From the NCBI GenBank assembly GCA_963749605.1, contig CAVVNN010000003.1, forward strand, positions 62,001 to 126,000: DNA of 64,000 bases, written 5' to 3'. Shown here piece by piece: positions 8,406 to 17,520 of this stretch (position 1 is the first letter of the stretch; the number at the start of each line of letters is the position of its first letter). This DNA is from CAVVNN01 sp963749605. GTDB taxonomy: Bacteria; Actinomycetota; Thermoleophilia; Solirubrobacterales; 70-9. Position numbers and translations under genes: made by a program. The notes beneath the pieces were generated by a model. It made no database searches and was not told where the DNA came from. It saw only the letters and a program-made list of their open reading frames with translations.

Positions 8406-10589
8406 CTACGCGGCAAACCGCTGCTCGAGCGAGCGCCAGGCCCGCTCGGCATCGCCGAGCGCGACCGAGACGCTGCGGTCACCGGCCGCGATCTCGACCT
8501 GCTCGCCGCCGACCGCCCCGATCGCCGTCGCCCCTAGGGACTCGAGGACCGTGGCGTCGCCGCTGACGACGAAGCCGCCGGCGCCCTCGCCGAAGAGGGC
8601 CTCCTCGGGCGAGCAGCCGCGTTCGCGCAGGGGCTGCACGTCGACCCGGCAACCGACCCCGCCGCCGATCGCGCACTCGGCCAGGGCACAGGCGAGGCCG
8701 CCGTCGCTGATGTCGTGGGCGGAGGCGAGCTTGCCGGCTCGGACCGCTTCGCGGACGGTGGCGCAGGCGGCGGCTACTGCGGCGATGTCCGGTTGAGGGA
8801 GGCCCTGGTCGAGCTCGCCGCGCAGCTTTGCCAGCTCCGAGCCGGCGAGGGTGGGGGCGAAGGGCCCGAGCAGGGCGATCGCGTCGCCCTCCTCGGCGAA
8901 GGCGCTGCCGGCGACCCGCGCAGGGTCGGGCAGCTCGCCGACCATGCCGACCACCGGGGTCGGGTAGATCGGCCCGTCCGGCCCCTCGTTGTAGAGGGAG
9001 ACGTTGCCGCCGACGACGGGGATGCCGAGCGCCTCGCAGGCGTCGGCCAGGCCGCTGACGGCGCGGTCCAGCTGCCAGGCCGGGACCGGCTTCTCGGGGT
9101 TGCCGAAGTTGAGGCAGTTGGTCAGGCCGAGTGGCTCGGCGCCGACGCAGGCGAGGTTCTGCGCGCACTCGAGCACCGCCTCGATCGTGCCCGCGTAGGG
9201 GTCGCAGGCAACGCGGCGGCCGTTGCCGTCGATCGAGACGGCGATCGCGCCACCTTGGGCCTCGGGGATCTGGAGCACGGCGGCGTCGGCTGACTCCGGC
9301 CGGCGCACGGTGCGCGAGCCTACAACCGAGTCGTACTGCTCGAAGGCCCAGCGCTTCGAGGCGATGCTGGGGGAGGAGAGCAGCGCCAGCAGCGTCTCCT
9401 CGGTCGAGGCGCCGGCGTCGAGGGTCGCGCGGTTGCCGTAGATCCAGCCCGCCGGTTCCTCCGGCGCCAGGTCGTAGAGCGGGCAGCCGTCGACCAGCGC
9501 CTCGACCGGCATCTCTCCCACGACCTCCTCGCCGCGCAGCACCCGCACCTGGCCGCTGTCGGTGACGACCCCGATCTCCGACGCGCCCGTCTGCCACTTC
9601 TCGCAGATCGCCAGCACCTCGGGCACCCTGGCCGGCTCGACCACGCCGAGCATCCGCTCCTGCGACTCGGAGACCATGATCTCGAAGGGCTCCATGTCGG
9701 CCTCGCGCAGCGGCACCCGCGCCAGGTCGAGGTCGATCCCGACTCCGCCCGCCGAGGCCATCTCCGCGGCCGAGGAGGTCAGCCCCGCGGCGCCGAGGTC
9801 CTGGAGCGAGACCAGCAGCCCCCTCTCCAGCAGCTCCAGGCAGCACTCCAGCACCTTGGACTCCTCGAACGGGTCGCCGATCTGCACGGTCGGGCGCTTC
9901 GCCTCGTCGCCGTCGCCGAGCTCGGCCGAGGCCAGCACCGAGGCCCCGCCGATGCCGTCGCGCCCGGTCGAGGCGCCCATCAGGACGACCGCGTTGCCGA
10001 CTCCGGCGGCGGCGGCGCGCACCATGTCCTCCTGCTTCGCCAGCCCGACGCACATCGCGTTGACCAGGCAGTTGTGCTCGTAGGGGGCCTCGAAGTAGAT
10101 CTCGCCGCCGACCGTCGCCACCCCGATCGAGTTGCCGTAGTGGCCGATCCCGCGCACCGCGCCGTCGAGCAGGAAGCGCGAGCGCTCGGAGTCGAGCTCG
10201 CCGAAGCGCAGCGAGTCGAGGATCGCGATCGGCCGCGCGCCGAGGGCGAAGACGTCGCGGAGGATCCCGCCGACCCCGGTCGCCGCTCCCTGGAACGGCT
10301 CGACCGCGCTGGGGTGGTTGTGGGACTCGACCTTGAAGGCGACCGCGTAGCCGTTGCCGACGTCGACGGCGCCGGCGTTCTCGCCCGGTCCCATCACCAC
10401 CCGCTCGCCCTCGGTCGGCAGCCGCCGCAGCAGCTTGCGCGAGTGCTTGTAGGCGCAGTGCTCGGACCAGAGCAGGCTGAACATCGCCAGCTCGACGTCG
10501 TTCGGCTCGCGCCCGAGCTTCTCCACGATCAGGTCGTACTCGGAGTCGGTCAGCCCCAGCTCTCGGTGCTTGGAGACCTCCACGGTCAC
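8406..10589 (-). CDS. purL: PurL: phosphoribosylformylglycinamidine synthase subunit II
   Basis: ATP-dependent FGAM synthetase subunit that works with PurQ (glutaminase) and PurS. The 727-aa length is that of the small, multi-subunit PurL. Signature segments are LLWSEHCAYKHSR near residue 45, FKVESHNHPSA and FQGAATGVGGILRD near residues 90-115, GGNVSLYNEG and the C-terminal DISDGGLA. Its start overlaps the purQ stop by 4 bp (ATGA type), within a purC-S-Q-L chain of overlapping genes, so the complex subunits are made from one coupled message. Confidence 0.97.
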   Translation of the reverse strand: MTVEVSKHRELGLTDSEYDLIVEKLGREPNDVELAMFSLLWSEHCAYKHSRKLLRRLPTEGERVVMGPGENAGAVDVGNGYAVAFKVESHNHPSAVEPFQGAATGVGGILRDVFALGARPIAILDSLRFGELDSERSRFLLDGAVRGIGHYGNSIGVATVGGEIYFEAPYEHNCLVNAMCVGLAKQEDMVRAAAAGVGNAVVLMGASTGRDGIGGASVLASAELGDGDEAKRPTVQIGDPFEESKVLECCLELLERGLLVSLQDLGAAGLTSSAAEMASAGGVGIDLDLARVPLREADMEPFEIMVSESQERMLGVVEPARVPEVLAICEKWQTGASEIGVVTDSGQVRVLRGEEVVGEMPVEALVDGCPLYDLAPEEPAGWIYGNRATLDAGASTEETLLALLSSPSIASKRWAFEQYDSVVGSRTVRRPESADAAVLQIPEAQGGAIAVSIDGNGRRVACDPYAGTIEAVLECAQNLACVGAEPLGLTNCLNFGNPEKPVPAWQLDRAVSGLADACEALGIPVVGGNVSLYNEGPDGPIYPTPVVGMVGELPDPARVAGSAFAEEGDAIALLGPFAPTLAGSELAKLRGELDQGLPQPDIAAVAAACATVREAVRAGKLASAHDISDGGLACALAECAIGGGVGCRVDVQPLRERGCSPEEALFGEGAGGFVVSGDATVLESLGATAIGAVGGEQVEIAAGDRSVSVALGDAERAWRSLEQRFAA

Positions 10590-11215
10590 GCTCGCACTCC
10601 GGCAACGGCTTCGAAGATCCGAAGACCGTCGGTCGATCCGGTCAGCGGGTCGACGGCGTGCTCGGGGTGGGGCATCAGGCCGAGCACGTTGCCGGCCTCG
10701 TTCCTGACCCCGGCGATGTCGCGGGCCGAGCCGTTCGGGTTGTGCCCCGGGGCGTAGCGGAAGGCGACCTGGCCGCGGGCTTCGATCTCGTCGAGCATCT
10801 CCTCCGGCGCGTAGTAGCGCCCTTCGCCGTGCTTGGCGGGAATCGACAGCCGCTCCTCTCCGGCGATCAGATCGACCTGGCGGCAGACGAAGCGCATCCC
10901 CTCGTTGAGCAGCAGCGCCCCCGGCAGCAGCCCCGCCTCGCAGAGCACCTGGAAGCCGTTGCAGATGCCGAGCACCGGGCCGCCCGCCGCGGCGAGCTCC
11001 GCCACCGCCTCCATCGCCGGGGAGAAGCGGGCGATCGCGCCGGCCCGCAGGTAGTCGCCGTAGGAGAAGCCGCCGGGGACGACGACCGCGTCGACACCGC
11101 CCAGGTCCCGCTCTTCGTGCCAGACGAGGCGCGCCTCGCCGGCCAGCGAGCAGGCGTGCAGCGCGTCCCGCTCATCGCAGGAACCGGGGAACTGGAGCAC
11201 CCCCCACAGCATCAA
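10586..11215 (-). CDS. purQ: PurQ: FGAM synthase glutaminase subunit
   Basis: Class I glutamine amidotransferase of 209 aa that feeds ammonia to PurL. The nucleophile is Cys85 in GICNGFQ. The oxyanion segment is VVPGGFSYGDYLRAGAIARFSP, and the His-Glu pair lies in the C-terminal part (MPHPEHAVDP). It overlaps purS by 4 bp upstream and purL by 4 bp downstream. Confidence 0.97.
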   Translation of the reverse strand: MMLWGVLQFPGSCDERDALHACSLAGEARLVWHEERDLGGVDAVVVPGGFSYGDYLRAGAIARFSPAMEAVAELAAAGGPVLGICNGFQVLCEAGLLPGALLLNEGMRFVCRQVDLIAGEERLSIPAKHGEGRYYAPEEMLDEIEARGQVAFRYAPGHNPNGSARDIAGVRNEAGNVLGLMPHPEHAVDPLTGSTDGLRIFEAVAGVRA

Positions 11216-11445
11216 GCGCCGCCGTCGAGGCGCTCTATCTCAAAGTCCTCGATCAGCGGGTTGGCGAGCAGCTTCTCGCAGAGCTCGGAGAGGCGCTCGG
11301 GGTCCTCGGCCTCCAGCTCGACCATGCGCCCCACCCGCACGTGCCCGATTCCCTCGAAGCCGAGCGCCGGCAGCGCCCGCTCCACCGCCTTGCCCTGAGG
11401 GTCGAGGATCCCCTCCTTCGGCCGGATCAGCACCCGCGCCTTCAG
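11212..11445 (-). CDS. purS: PurS: FGAM synthase small subunit, apparent CTG start
   Basis: Small bridging subunit of the PurLQS complex, 77 aa. Family motifs are RPKEGILDPQGKAVERAL, GFEGIGHVRVGR and the C-terminal NPLIEDFEI. The family begins with M-K-A-R-V or similar. Here the codon in that place is CTG 11445, no ATG, GTG or TTG lies just upstream in frame, and the only later candidate is GTG 11433, which would cut the first strand. CTG overlaps the purC stop as CTGA, with GGAG eight bases before it, exactly like a coupled ATGA start. I therefore call CTG, with GTG 11433 as the alternative. Confidence 0.9.
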   Translation of the reverse strand: MKARVLIRPKEGILDPQGKAVERALPALGFEGIGHVRVGRMVELEAEDPERLSELCEKLLANPLIEDFEIERLDGGA

Positions 11446-12290
11446 AACGGCCGCTCCGTGATCCGCTCGTAGGCCTCGACGTATTTCGCCCGCGTCTGCT
11501 CGACCACGTCGGGCGGCAGCTCGGGGGCCGGTGGGGTGTGGTCCCAGCCGGCGGCGTCGGCCCAGTCGCGCACGAACTGCTTGTCGAAGGAGGGCTGCGA
11601 GCGGCCCGGCGCGTAGGAGTCGGCCGGCCAGAAGCGGGAGGAGTCCGGCGTCAGCACCTCGTCGGCGAGGACGATCTCCGCGCCGGGGTGGCGGCCGAAC
11701 TCGAACTTGGTGTCGGCGAGGACGATCCCGCGCTCGGCGGCGTGCGCGGCGGCATGCGAGTAGAGGTCGATCGAAACCCGCCGCAGCTCTTCCATCAGCG
11801 CCCGGTCGCCGACGATCTGCGCCGCCCGCTCGAAGTCGACGTTCTCGTCGTGGTCGCCGATCTCCGCCTTGGTCGCCGGGGTGAAGATCGGCACCGGCAG
11901 CCTGTCGGACTCCAACAGCCCGGCCGGCAGCTCGATCCCGCAGACCGATCCCGATTCCCGGTATTCCCTCCACCCCGAGCCCGACAGGTACCCCCGCACC
12001 ACGCACTCGACCGGGTACATCTCCAGCTTCCGGACCCGCAGCGCCCGGTCCGTCACCTCCTCCGGCACGTCCTCGGAGAGCAGGTGGTTTGGCACGATGT
12101 CCCCGGTCGTCTCGAACCAGAAGACCGACATCTGCGTCAGCACCTTCCCCTTGTCGGGAATCGCGGTCGGCATCACCACGTCATAGATCGAGATCCGGTC
12201 CGAGGCGACCATCAGCAGGTCGTCTCCCCACTCGTAGATCTCCCGCACCTTCCCGGAGGAGTGAAGCTTCAGCTCGGCGACCGACGGCAT
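11442..12290 (-). CDS. purC: PurC: SAICAR synthetase
   Basis: Ligates aspartate to CAIR. The chosen start ATG 12290 gives 282 aa beginning MPSVAELKLHSSGKVREIY, which matches the family start; an in-frame GTG at 12308 would add six residues and run into the divergent P450 region. Landmarks are SGKVREIY (nucleotide loop), SDRISIYDVVMP, VECVVRGYLSGSGW, DTKFEFG and SFDKQFVRDW. It is the first gene of the purC-S-Q-L chain. Confidence 0.96.
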   Translation of the reverse strand: MPSVAELKLHSSGKVREIYEWGDDLLMVASDRISIYDVVMPTAIPDKGKVLTQMSVFWFETTGDIVPNHLLSEDVPEEVTDRALRVRKLEMYPVECVVRGYLSGSGWREYRESGSVCGIELPAGLLESDRLPVPIFTPATKAEIGDHDENVDFERAAQIVGDRALMEELRRVSIDLYSHAAAHAAERGIVLADTKFEFGRHPGAEIVLADEVLTPDSSRFWPADSYAPGRSQPSFDKQFVRDWADAAGWDHTPPAPELPPDVVEQTRAKYVEAYERITERPF

Positions 12291-12348
12291 CAAGGCGATG
12301 CTAACCATCGATCAAGCGGAGCGCCAGGCGTCGCGCGTCTGCGAACCT

Positions 12349-13686
12349 ATGCGGGTGACGCTCCCGCCCGAACCCGGTTCCGGTCCGCTCGTCCAGACCC
12401 TGCGCTGGGCCTTCCGCCCCCTCCCCTTCATGCAGGAATGCCGCGAGAAGCTCGGCGATTCCTTCAGCGTCAAGTTCCTCGGCTTCGAGCGGCCGATGGT
12501 GATGATCTCCGATCCGGAGGCGATCAAGGCCCTCTACACGGAGCGCGCCAACGGGTTGCCGCCCGGCCGCAACATCGTGCTGGAGCCGATCATGGGCTCG
12601 CGCTCGGTCCTGCTGCTGGAGGGCGACGACCACCTCGCCCGCCGCAAGCTGATGCTGCCGGCCTTCCACGGCGAGCGGATGCGCTCCTACCAGCCGGTGG
12701 TCGAGGAGATCGTCGCCGCCGAGGTCGACTCCTGGCCGCTCGGAGAGGAGTTCCCGATCCATTCGCGGATGCAGGCGGTCACCCTGGAGGTGATCCTGCG
12801 CGTCGTCTTCGGCGTCGCCGACGGGCCGCGGCTGGAGCAGCTGCGCGGCATGTTGGGAAGGGTGCTTGCGGAGACCGCTTCCCCGCTGGCGCAGCTGGTC
12901 GGGCTCGCCACGAGGCGTTTCGGCGGACGCGGGCCGTGGGCCAAGTTCGAGGGCCAGCTGAAGGAGGTCGACGAGCTGCTCTACGCGGAGATCGCCGAGC
13001 GCCGCTCCGACCCGGGGCTCGAGGACCGCGACGACATCCTCTCCTCGCTGATGCTGGCGCGCTTCGAGGACGGCGAGGCTATGAGCGACTCCGAGCTGCG
13101 CGACCAGCTGATGACCCTGCTGCTGGCCGGCCACGAGACGACCGCGACGGCGCTGGCCTGGACCTTCGACCTGCTGCTTCGCCACCCGCTTCCGCTGCAG
13201 CGGCTGCGCGACTCGCTGGAGGAGGGCGGCGACGAGTACCTGCGCGCGACGATCGCCGAGTCGCTGCGCCTGCGCCCGGTGATCCCGCTCGCCGGCCGCC
13301 GTCTCGCCGAGGAGCTGACCGTGGAAGGCCGCACGCTGCCGCCGGGGACCGACGTCACGCCGGCGATCTGGCTGACCCACACCCGGGCCGACATCTACCC
13401 CGAGCCCTTCGCCTTCCGCCCGGAGCGCTTCCTCGAGGAGGGGCCGGACACCTACTCCTGGATTCCCTACGGAGGCGGGATCCGCCGTTGCCTCGGCGCC
13501 TCCTTCGCCGAGTTCGAGATGCGCATCATGCTGAGCGAGGTCCTCACCCGGTGCGACCTCCACAAGGCCAGCCCCACGCCGGAGAAGGTCGGCCGGCGCA
13601 ACATCACGCTCTCGCCGCGCGACGGCACCCCGGTCGTCGTCACCGCGCGCCGCCCGGCGCGCGAGCCCGCTCTCCTCGCCGCTTAG
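12349..13686 (+). CDS. Cytochrome P450
   Basis: Soluble bacterial P450 of 445 aa from ATG 12349. An in-frame ATG at 12298 would leave only 7 bp to the divergent purC start, so I prefer the later one. It shows the I-helix AGHETT near residue 260, the ExxR motif ESLRLRP, the PERFLEE segment and the heme loop PYGGGIRRCLG with ligand Cys near residue 381. The general form resembles CYP families acting on hydrophobic substrates, but the substrate cannot be told. No ferredoxin or reductase is adjacent. The stop overlaps the stop of the convergent thioredoxin-fold gene by 4 bp. Confidence 0.93.
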   Translation: MRVTLPPEPGSGPLVQTLRWAFRPLPFMQECREKLGDSFSVKFLGFERPMVMISDPEAIKALYTERANGLPPGRNIVLEPIMGSRSVLLLEGDDHLARRKLMLPAFHGERMRSYQPVVEEIVAAEVDSWPLGEEFPIHSRMQAVTLEVILRVVFGVADGPRLEQLRGMLGRVLAETASPLAQLVGLATRRFGGRGPWAKFEGQLKEVDELLYAEIAERRSDPGLEDRDDILSSLMLARFEDGEAMSDSELRDQLMTLLLAGHETTATALAWTFDLLLRHPLPLQRLRDSLEEGGDEYLRATIAESLRLRPVIPLAGRRLAEELTVEGRTLPPGTDVTPAIWLTHTRADIYPEPFAFRPERFLEEGPDTYSWIPYGGGIRRCLGASFAEFEMRIMLSEVLTRCDLHKASPTPEKVGRRNITLSPRDGTPVVVTARRPAREPALLAA

Positions 13687-13985
13687 CTCTCGCTCTTGGC
13701 CCGGGCCACGGGGTGCTCCCTGGCCCAGCGCGCGATCGTGCCCGAGCCCGAGATCACCTCGCCGTCGTCGAGGACGAGGATCGGCACCTCGTTGGTCCCG
13801 CTCAGCCTCTTCACCTCTGCCCGCGCCTCGTCGCGGCTGCCCCAGGTCCACGGCATCAGCCGGTAGCCGCCGACCGTCTTCAGCTCGTACTCGTACCCGG
13901 CCGCGTCGAGCGCCTTGCCCGCCTTCCCACAGGGATGAGCGAACGCCGGTCCGTGTGTCTTCTGCCCGCAGGTGTAGAGGATCAT
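13683..13985 (-). CDS. Small glutathione S-transferase N-domain-like (thioredoxin-fold) protein
   Basis: A 100-aa single-domain protein that starts MILYTCGQKTHGPAFAHPCGK and has the cis-Pro loop EVPILVLDDGEVISGSGTIARW, diagnostic of the GST N-terminal/glutaredoxin fold. The usual CxxC is replaced by scattered Cys residues (CGQK, HPCGK), so redox activity is uncertain. It is convergent with the P450. No partner is recognisable, and 20 bp separate it from purB. Confidence 0.75.
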   Translation of the reverse strand: MILYTCGQKTHGPAFAHPCGKAGKALDAAGYEYELKTVGGYRLMPWTWGSRDEARAEVKRLSGTNEVPILVLDDGEVISGSGTIARWAREHPVARAKSES

Positions 13986-14005
13986 CGGCGGAACCGTACC
14001 TGGTG

Positions 14006-15286
14006 CTACCGCAGCCCGCTCAGGCGCTCCATCGCCTCTGGAACGTGGGTGAGGTAGGCGTCGTAGTCGAAGACGGCATCGAGGTCGAGGCCGGGAGCGG
14101 CCTCGGCGAGGAGGCCGCGAAAGTGGGTGCCGGTGTCCCAGGCGCGCTGGGCGTTCTCCTGGACCACGCGGTAGGCGTCGTCGCGACTCATCCCCGACTC
14201 GACCAGCGCGGTCAGGGCGCGCTGGCTGAAGAGGGCTCCGTGGGTCAGCTCCAGGTTCTCCTTCATCCGCTCGGCGCGGACGGTCATCTCGGCGGCCACG
14301 CCGGTCCCCAGGTGCTGCATGTAGTCGAGGAGGATCGTCGCGTCGGGCAGGATCACCCGCTCGGCGCCGGAGTGGGAGATGTCGCGCTCGTGCCAGAGGG
14401 CGACGTTCTCGAGGCCGGCCTGGGCGTAGCCGCGCAGGACGCGGGCGAGGCCGGTGATCCGCTCGGTGCGGATCGGGTTGCGCTTGTGGGGCATCGCCGA
14501 GGAGCCCTTCTGGTCGGCCCCGAACGGCTCCTCGACCTCGCGCACCTCGGTGCGCTGGAGGTTGCGGACCTCGGTTGCGAAGCGCTCCAGCCCGGCGCCG
14601 GCGAGCGCGATCGCCGAGGTCAGCGCCGCGTGGCGGTCGCGCGGGACCACCTGGGTGGCGACGTCCTCGCGCTTCAGCCCCAGCCTCTCCATCACCCGCG
14701 CCTCGACCGCGGGGGGAGTCGAGGCATAGGTGCCGACCGCGCCCGAGAGCTTGCCGACGGCGAGCTCCTCGAAGGCGGCGGCGAGGCGGGCGAGGTTGCG
14801 ATCGGCCTCGAAGGCGAAGCCGGCGAGCCGCAGCCCGAAGGTGGTCGGCTCGGCGTGGACGCCGTGGGTGCGGCCGACGCAGAGCGTGTCGCGGTGCTCC
14901 AGCGCCCGCTCGACGAGCGCGTCGCGGTAGGCGCGGGCGCCCGCCAGGACGATCTCCCCCGCCTGGCGCAGCTGCAGCGCGAGCGCGGTATCCAGCACGT
15001 CGGAGGAGGTGAGGCCGTAATGGATCCAGCGGCCGTGCTCGCCGACCGACTGGGAGACGACGTCGACGAAGGCGGCGACGTCGTGGTCGGTGATCCGCTC
15101 GCGCTCCTGCACCGCCTCGACGGTGAACGCGGCGTTGGCCCGGGCCGCCTCGGCGGCCTCGCGCGGCACTGCGCCCTCCTCAGCCCAGGCCTCCGTAGCC
15201 GCAAGCTCCACCTCGAGCCAGCACTCCATCTTCCGCTGCGGCGTCCAAACCTCGCCGATCGCCGGGCGCGTGTATCGAGGAATCAT
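14006..15286 (-). CDS. purB: PurB: adenylosuccinate lyase
   Basis: Cleaves SAICAR and adenylosuccinate, releasing fumarate. From ATG 15286 the protein is 426 aa and starts MIPRYTRPAIGEVWTPQRKMECWLEVE, as is standard. GAGG about six bases upstream is a good ribosome-binding site. The superfamily signature GSSAMPHKRNPI with its flexible catalytic serine lies near residue 260; the catalytic His region GRTHGVHAEPTTFG and SDVLDTALALQL are present. A large palindromic repeat fills the leader between purE and this start. Confidence 0.97.
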   Translation of the reverse strand: MIPRYTRPAIGEVWTPQRKMECWLEVELAATEAWAEEGAVPREAAEAARANAAFTVEAVQERERITDHDVAAFVDVVSQSVGEHGRWIHYGLTSSDVLDTALALQLRQAGEIVLAGARAYRDALVERALEHRDTLCVGRTHGVHAEPTTFGLRLAGFAFEADRNLARLAAAFEELAVGKLSGAVGTYASTPPAVEARVMERLGLKREDVATQVVPRDRHAALTSAIALAGAGLERFATEVRNLQRTEVREVEEPFGADQKGSSAMPHKRNPIRTERITGLARVLRGYAQAGLENVALWHERDISHSGAERVILPDATILLDYMQHLGTGVAAEMTVRAERMKENLELTHGALFSQRALTALVESGMSRDDAYRVVQENAQRAWDTGTHFRGLLAEAAPGLDLDAVFDYDAYLTHVPEAMERLSGLR

Positions 15287-15294
15287 CGGCACCT

Positions 15295-15375
15295 CGGACG
15301 GGTGGCATGGGGAGGGGCCGAGAACGGAGCCGCTGCACCGCCCGCAGGCCCCTCCCCCATGACAGGACCCGTCCG
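15295..15375. repeat. Palindromic repeat element, copy 1 (two-block hairpin)
   Basis: Outer arms CGGACGGGT (15295-15303) and ACCCGTCCG (15367-15375) pair perfectly. Inner arms at 15306-15319 (CATGGGGAGGGGCC) and 15347-15361 pair with one bulged base. The internal loop is asymmetric (GG on the left, ACAGG on the right) and the terminal loop contains CCGCCCGCAG. A second element with the same architecture lies at 24629-24709. It lies in the purE-purB leader, 9 bases before the purB start. Confidence 0.7.
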
Positions 15376-15384
15376 CCGTGGCGT

Positions 15385-15864
15385 TCATGCGTTGATGATC
15401 CTCGCGGCCAAGATCCCGGCATTCTTGGCCCCGTCGATCGCCACGCACGCCACCGGGATCCCGGGTGGCATCTGCACCGCGGAGAGCAGGGCGTCGAGGC
15501 CGCCGAGGCTCTTGCCGAGGATCGGCACGCCGATCACCGGCAGGTCGGTGTGGGCGGCGGCGACCCCCGGCAGCGCCGCCGACATCCCGGCCCCGGCGAC
15601 GATCACCTTCAGTCCCCGCATCCTCGCGTTCGTGCAGTACTCGCGAACCAGCTCCGGGTCGCGGTGGGCGCTCATCACCCGCACCTCGTAGCTGATGCCG
15701 GCCTCCTCGAGCGCGGCCCCGGCCGGCTGCATCTTCGGCTTGTCGCTCTTCGAGCCCATGATGATCCCGACCAGGGGCTCGGCCACATCGATTTCCTCGA
15801 ACGCCTCCTCGACCGCCGGCGCCGTCGTCGCGCTCGGCTGGGGCTCCTCTGAGATCTCGTTCAT
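15385..15864 (-). CDS. purE: PurE: N5-carboxyaminoimidazole ribonucleotide mutase
   Basis: Class I PurE of 159 aa that converts N5-CAIR to CAIR. After a variable acidic N-terminal tail of about 30 residues come GIIMGSKSD (phosphate loop), VMSAHRDPE (catalytic His), and the substrate loop VIVAGAGMSAALPGV. C-terminal segments PVIGVPI and VACVAIDGAKNAGILA are typical. No purK is visible in the window. It lies 9 bp downstream of purD. Confidence 0.96.
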   Translation of the reverse strand: MNEISEEPQPSATTAPAVEEAFEEIDVAEPLVGIIMGSKSDKPKMQPAGAALEEAGISYEVRVMSAHRDPELVREYCTNARMRGLKVIVAGAGMSAALPGVAAAHTDLPVIGVPILGKSLGGLDALLSAVQMPPGIPVACVAIDGAKNAGILAARIINA

Positions 15865-15873
15865 CGTTCCTCT

Positions 15874-17157
15874 CTAGATGGACTGGCTCGGCACCCGCTC
15901 GACCGCGCGCGCGGCGATGTCGGTGCGGATCTGCATTCCGTCGAAGGAAATCCGGCTCGCCGCATCGTACGCGCGATCGCGGGCCTCGGCAGGGGTCGCC
16001 CCAAGGGCAGTCACATTGAGCACGCGGCCGCCGGCGGTGACGATCTCGCCGTCGCGCTCGGCGGTGCCGGCGTGGGTGATCTCGGCCAGCCCCGCCGCGT
16101 CGTCGAGGCCGCGGATGGCGTCGCCCTTCGAGGCGGACTCCGGGTAGCCGGCGGAGGCCAGCACCAGCGTCACCGCCCACTCCGCGCCGAACTCAGCCGT
16201 CACACCGGCCAGCCCGCCCGGCTCCCGCGCCGCGAGGCAGAGGTCGACCAGATCCGAGCGCAGCCGCGGCAGCACCGCCTGCGTCTCGGGGTCGCCGAAG
16301 CGGACGTTGAACTCGAGCACCTTCGGGCCGGCGGGGCCGATCATCAGCCCCGCATAGAGGACCCCGTGGAAGGGCCGCCCGCGCCGCGCCATCTCGGCCA
16401 CCACCGGCCGGTGGACCGCGTCGACGATCTCCTCCACCTTGGCTGCGTCGAAGCCCGGCACGGGCGAGTAGCTGCCCATTCCGCCAGTGTTCGGTCCCTC
16501 GTCGCCGTCGAAGATTCGCTTGTAGTCCTGGGCCGGCGCCAGCGGCACCACGTTCTCGCCGTCGCAGAGCGCCAGCAGCGAGAGCTCCTCGCCCTCGAGG
16601 AACTCCTCCAGCACCACCGTCGTCTTGCCGAAGCGTTGCTCGGTGAAGAAGACGTCGACGGCGGCGCGCGCCTCGGCCTCCGACCCGCAGACGATCACTC
16701 CCTTGCCTGCCGCCAGTCCGTCCGCCTTCAGCACCGCCGGGTAGGAGGCGCAGGCGAGGTGCTCGACAGCCTCCTCGCGGCTGCGCAGGAGAACATGGGA
16801 GGCGGTGGGAACGCCGGCCGCCTGCATCAGCTCCTTGGCGAAGGCCTTCGACCCCTCCAGCTCGGCGGCGGCTGCGCTCGGGCCGAAGGCGGGAACCCCC
16901 ACGTCCTCCAGCGCGTCGGCCACTCCGCAGACCAGCGCCGCCTCCGGCCCGACGACCACGAGGTCCACGCCTCGCTCCTGCGCAGCCGCGACGATCGCCG
17001 CGACATCGGCGGCGCCGACCTCGGGCAGGCATTCGGCATCGGCGGCGATGCCGGCATTGCCGGGCGCGCAGAGCAGCTCCGGGAAGTGGCCCGAGCGCCC
17101 CAGCGACCGCACGATCGCGTGCTCGCGCCCCCCACCCCCGACGACGAGAGCCTTCAA
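15874..17157 (-). CDS. purD: PurD: phosphoribosylamine-glycine ligase
   Basis: GAR synthetase, an ATP-grasp enzyme of 427 aa. It begins MKALVVGGGGREHAIV and shows the ATP-grasp segments VLKADGLAAGKGVIVC, VLEEFLEGEELS, the signature GGMGSYSPV and LEFNVRFGDPETQ (metal ligands). It is 12 bp downstream of the GYD protein gene in the same orientation. Confidence 0.97.
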   Translation of the reverse strand: MKALVVGGGGREHAIVRSLGRSGHFPELLCAPGNAGIAADAECLPEVGAADVAAIVAAAQERGVDLVVVGPEAALVCGVADALEDVGVPAFGPSAAAAELEGSKAFAKELMQAAGVPTASHVLLRSREEAVEHLACASYPAVLKADGLAAGKGVIVCGSEAEARAAVDVFFTEQRFGKTTVVLEEFLEGEELSLLALCDGENVVPLAPAQDYKRIFDGDEGPNTGGMGSYSPVPGFDAAKVEEIVDAVHRPVVAEMARRGRPFHGVLYAGLMIGPAGPKVLEFNVRFGDPETQAVLPRLRSDLVDLCLAAREPGGLAGVTAEFGAEWAVTLVLASAGYPESASKGDAIRGLDDAAGLAEITHAGTAERDGEIVTAGGRVLNVTALGATPAEARDRAYDAASRISFDGMQIRTDIAARAVERVPSQSI

Positions 17158-17169
17158 GCGCCTGCGTCC

Positions 17170-17451
17170 CTAGAGAGAGCCCGCCAGGTCGTCCGCCTGG
17201 ATTGCGACCAGCGTCTGGCTCGTCATCGTCCCGCGCGAGCCCAGCTCCACCGAGACCTTGGCCATCGTCTGCTCGTCGGGAGCCTCGACGATCGTGATGA
17301 AGTCGTACTGGCCGAGCGTCGCGTACTGCGCCACGACCTTGGCGCCGATCTGCTCGACCTCCTTGTTGACCTCGGCCACCCGCCCCGGGTTGTTCTTCAG
17401 CGTGCGAACGCCGTCGGCGGTGAGATTGGTGAGCATCACGAAGGTGGGCAT
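17170..17451 (-). CDS. GYD domain-containing protein
   Basis: A 93-aa ferredoxin-like alpha/beta protein: MPTFVMLTNLTADGVRT at the start, and the eponymous motif as GQYDFITIVEAPDE near residues 48-60. The family is widespread in actinobacteria and archaea without a settled biochemical role. It is just upstream of purD. The start has a purine-rich GAGAGG stretch before it. Confidence 0.88.
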   Translation of the reverse strand: MPTFVMLTNLTADGVRTLKNNPGRVAEVNKEVEQIGAKVVAQYATLGQYDFITIVEAPDEQTMAKVSVELGSRGTMTSQTLVAIQADDLAGSL

Positions 17452-17520
17452 GTCTCTCCTCTCGCAGGGGTTCGCCCCTACGTTACGCGAGCGCCGCCGA
17501 GCCTGTCTACGGTTGCTCCG

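Noticed and set aside
11538..14057. 839-aa plus-strand frame covering purC and the P450 in another frame
   Set aside because: Out of frame with both real genes; composition typical of GC-rich shadow frames.
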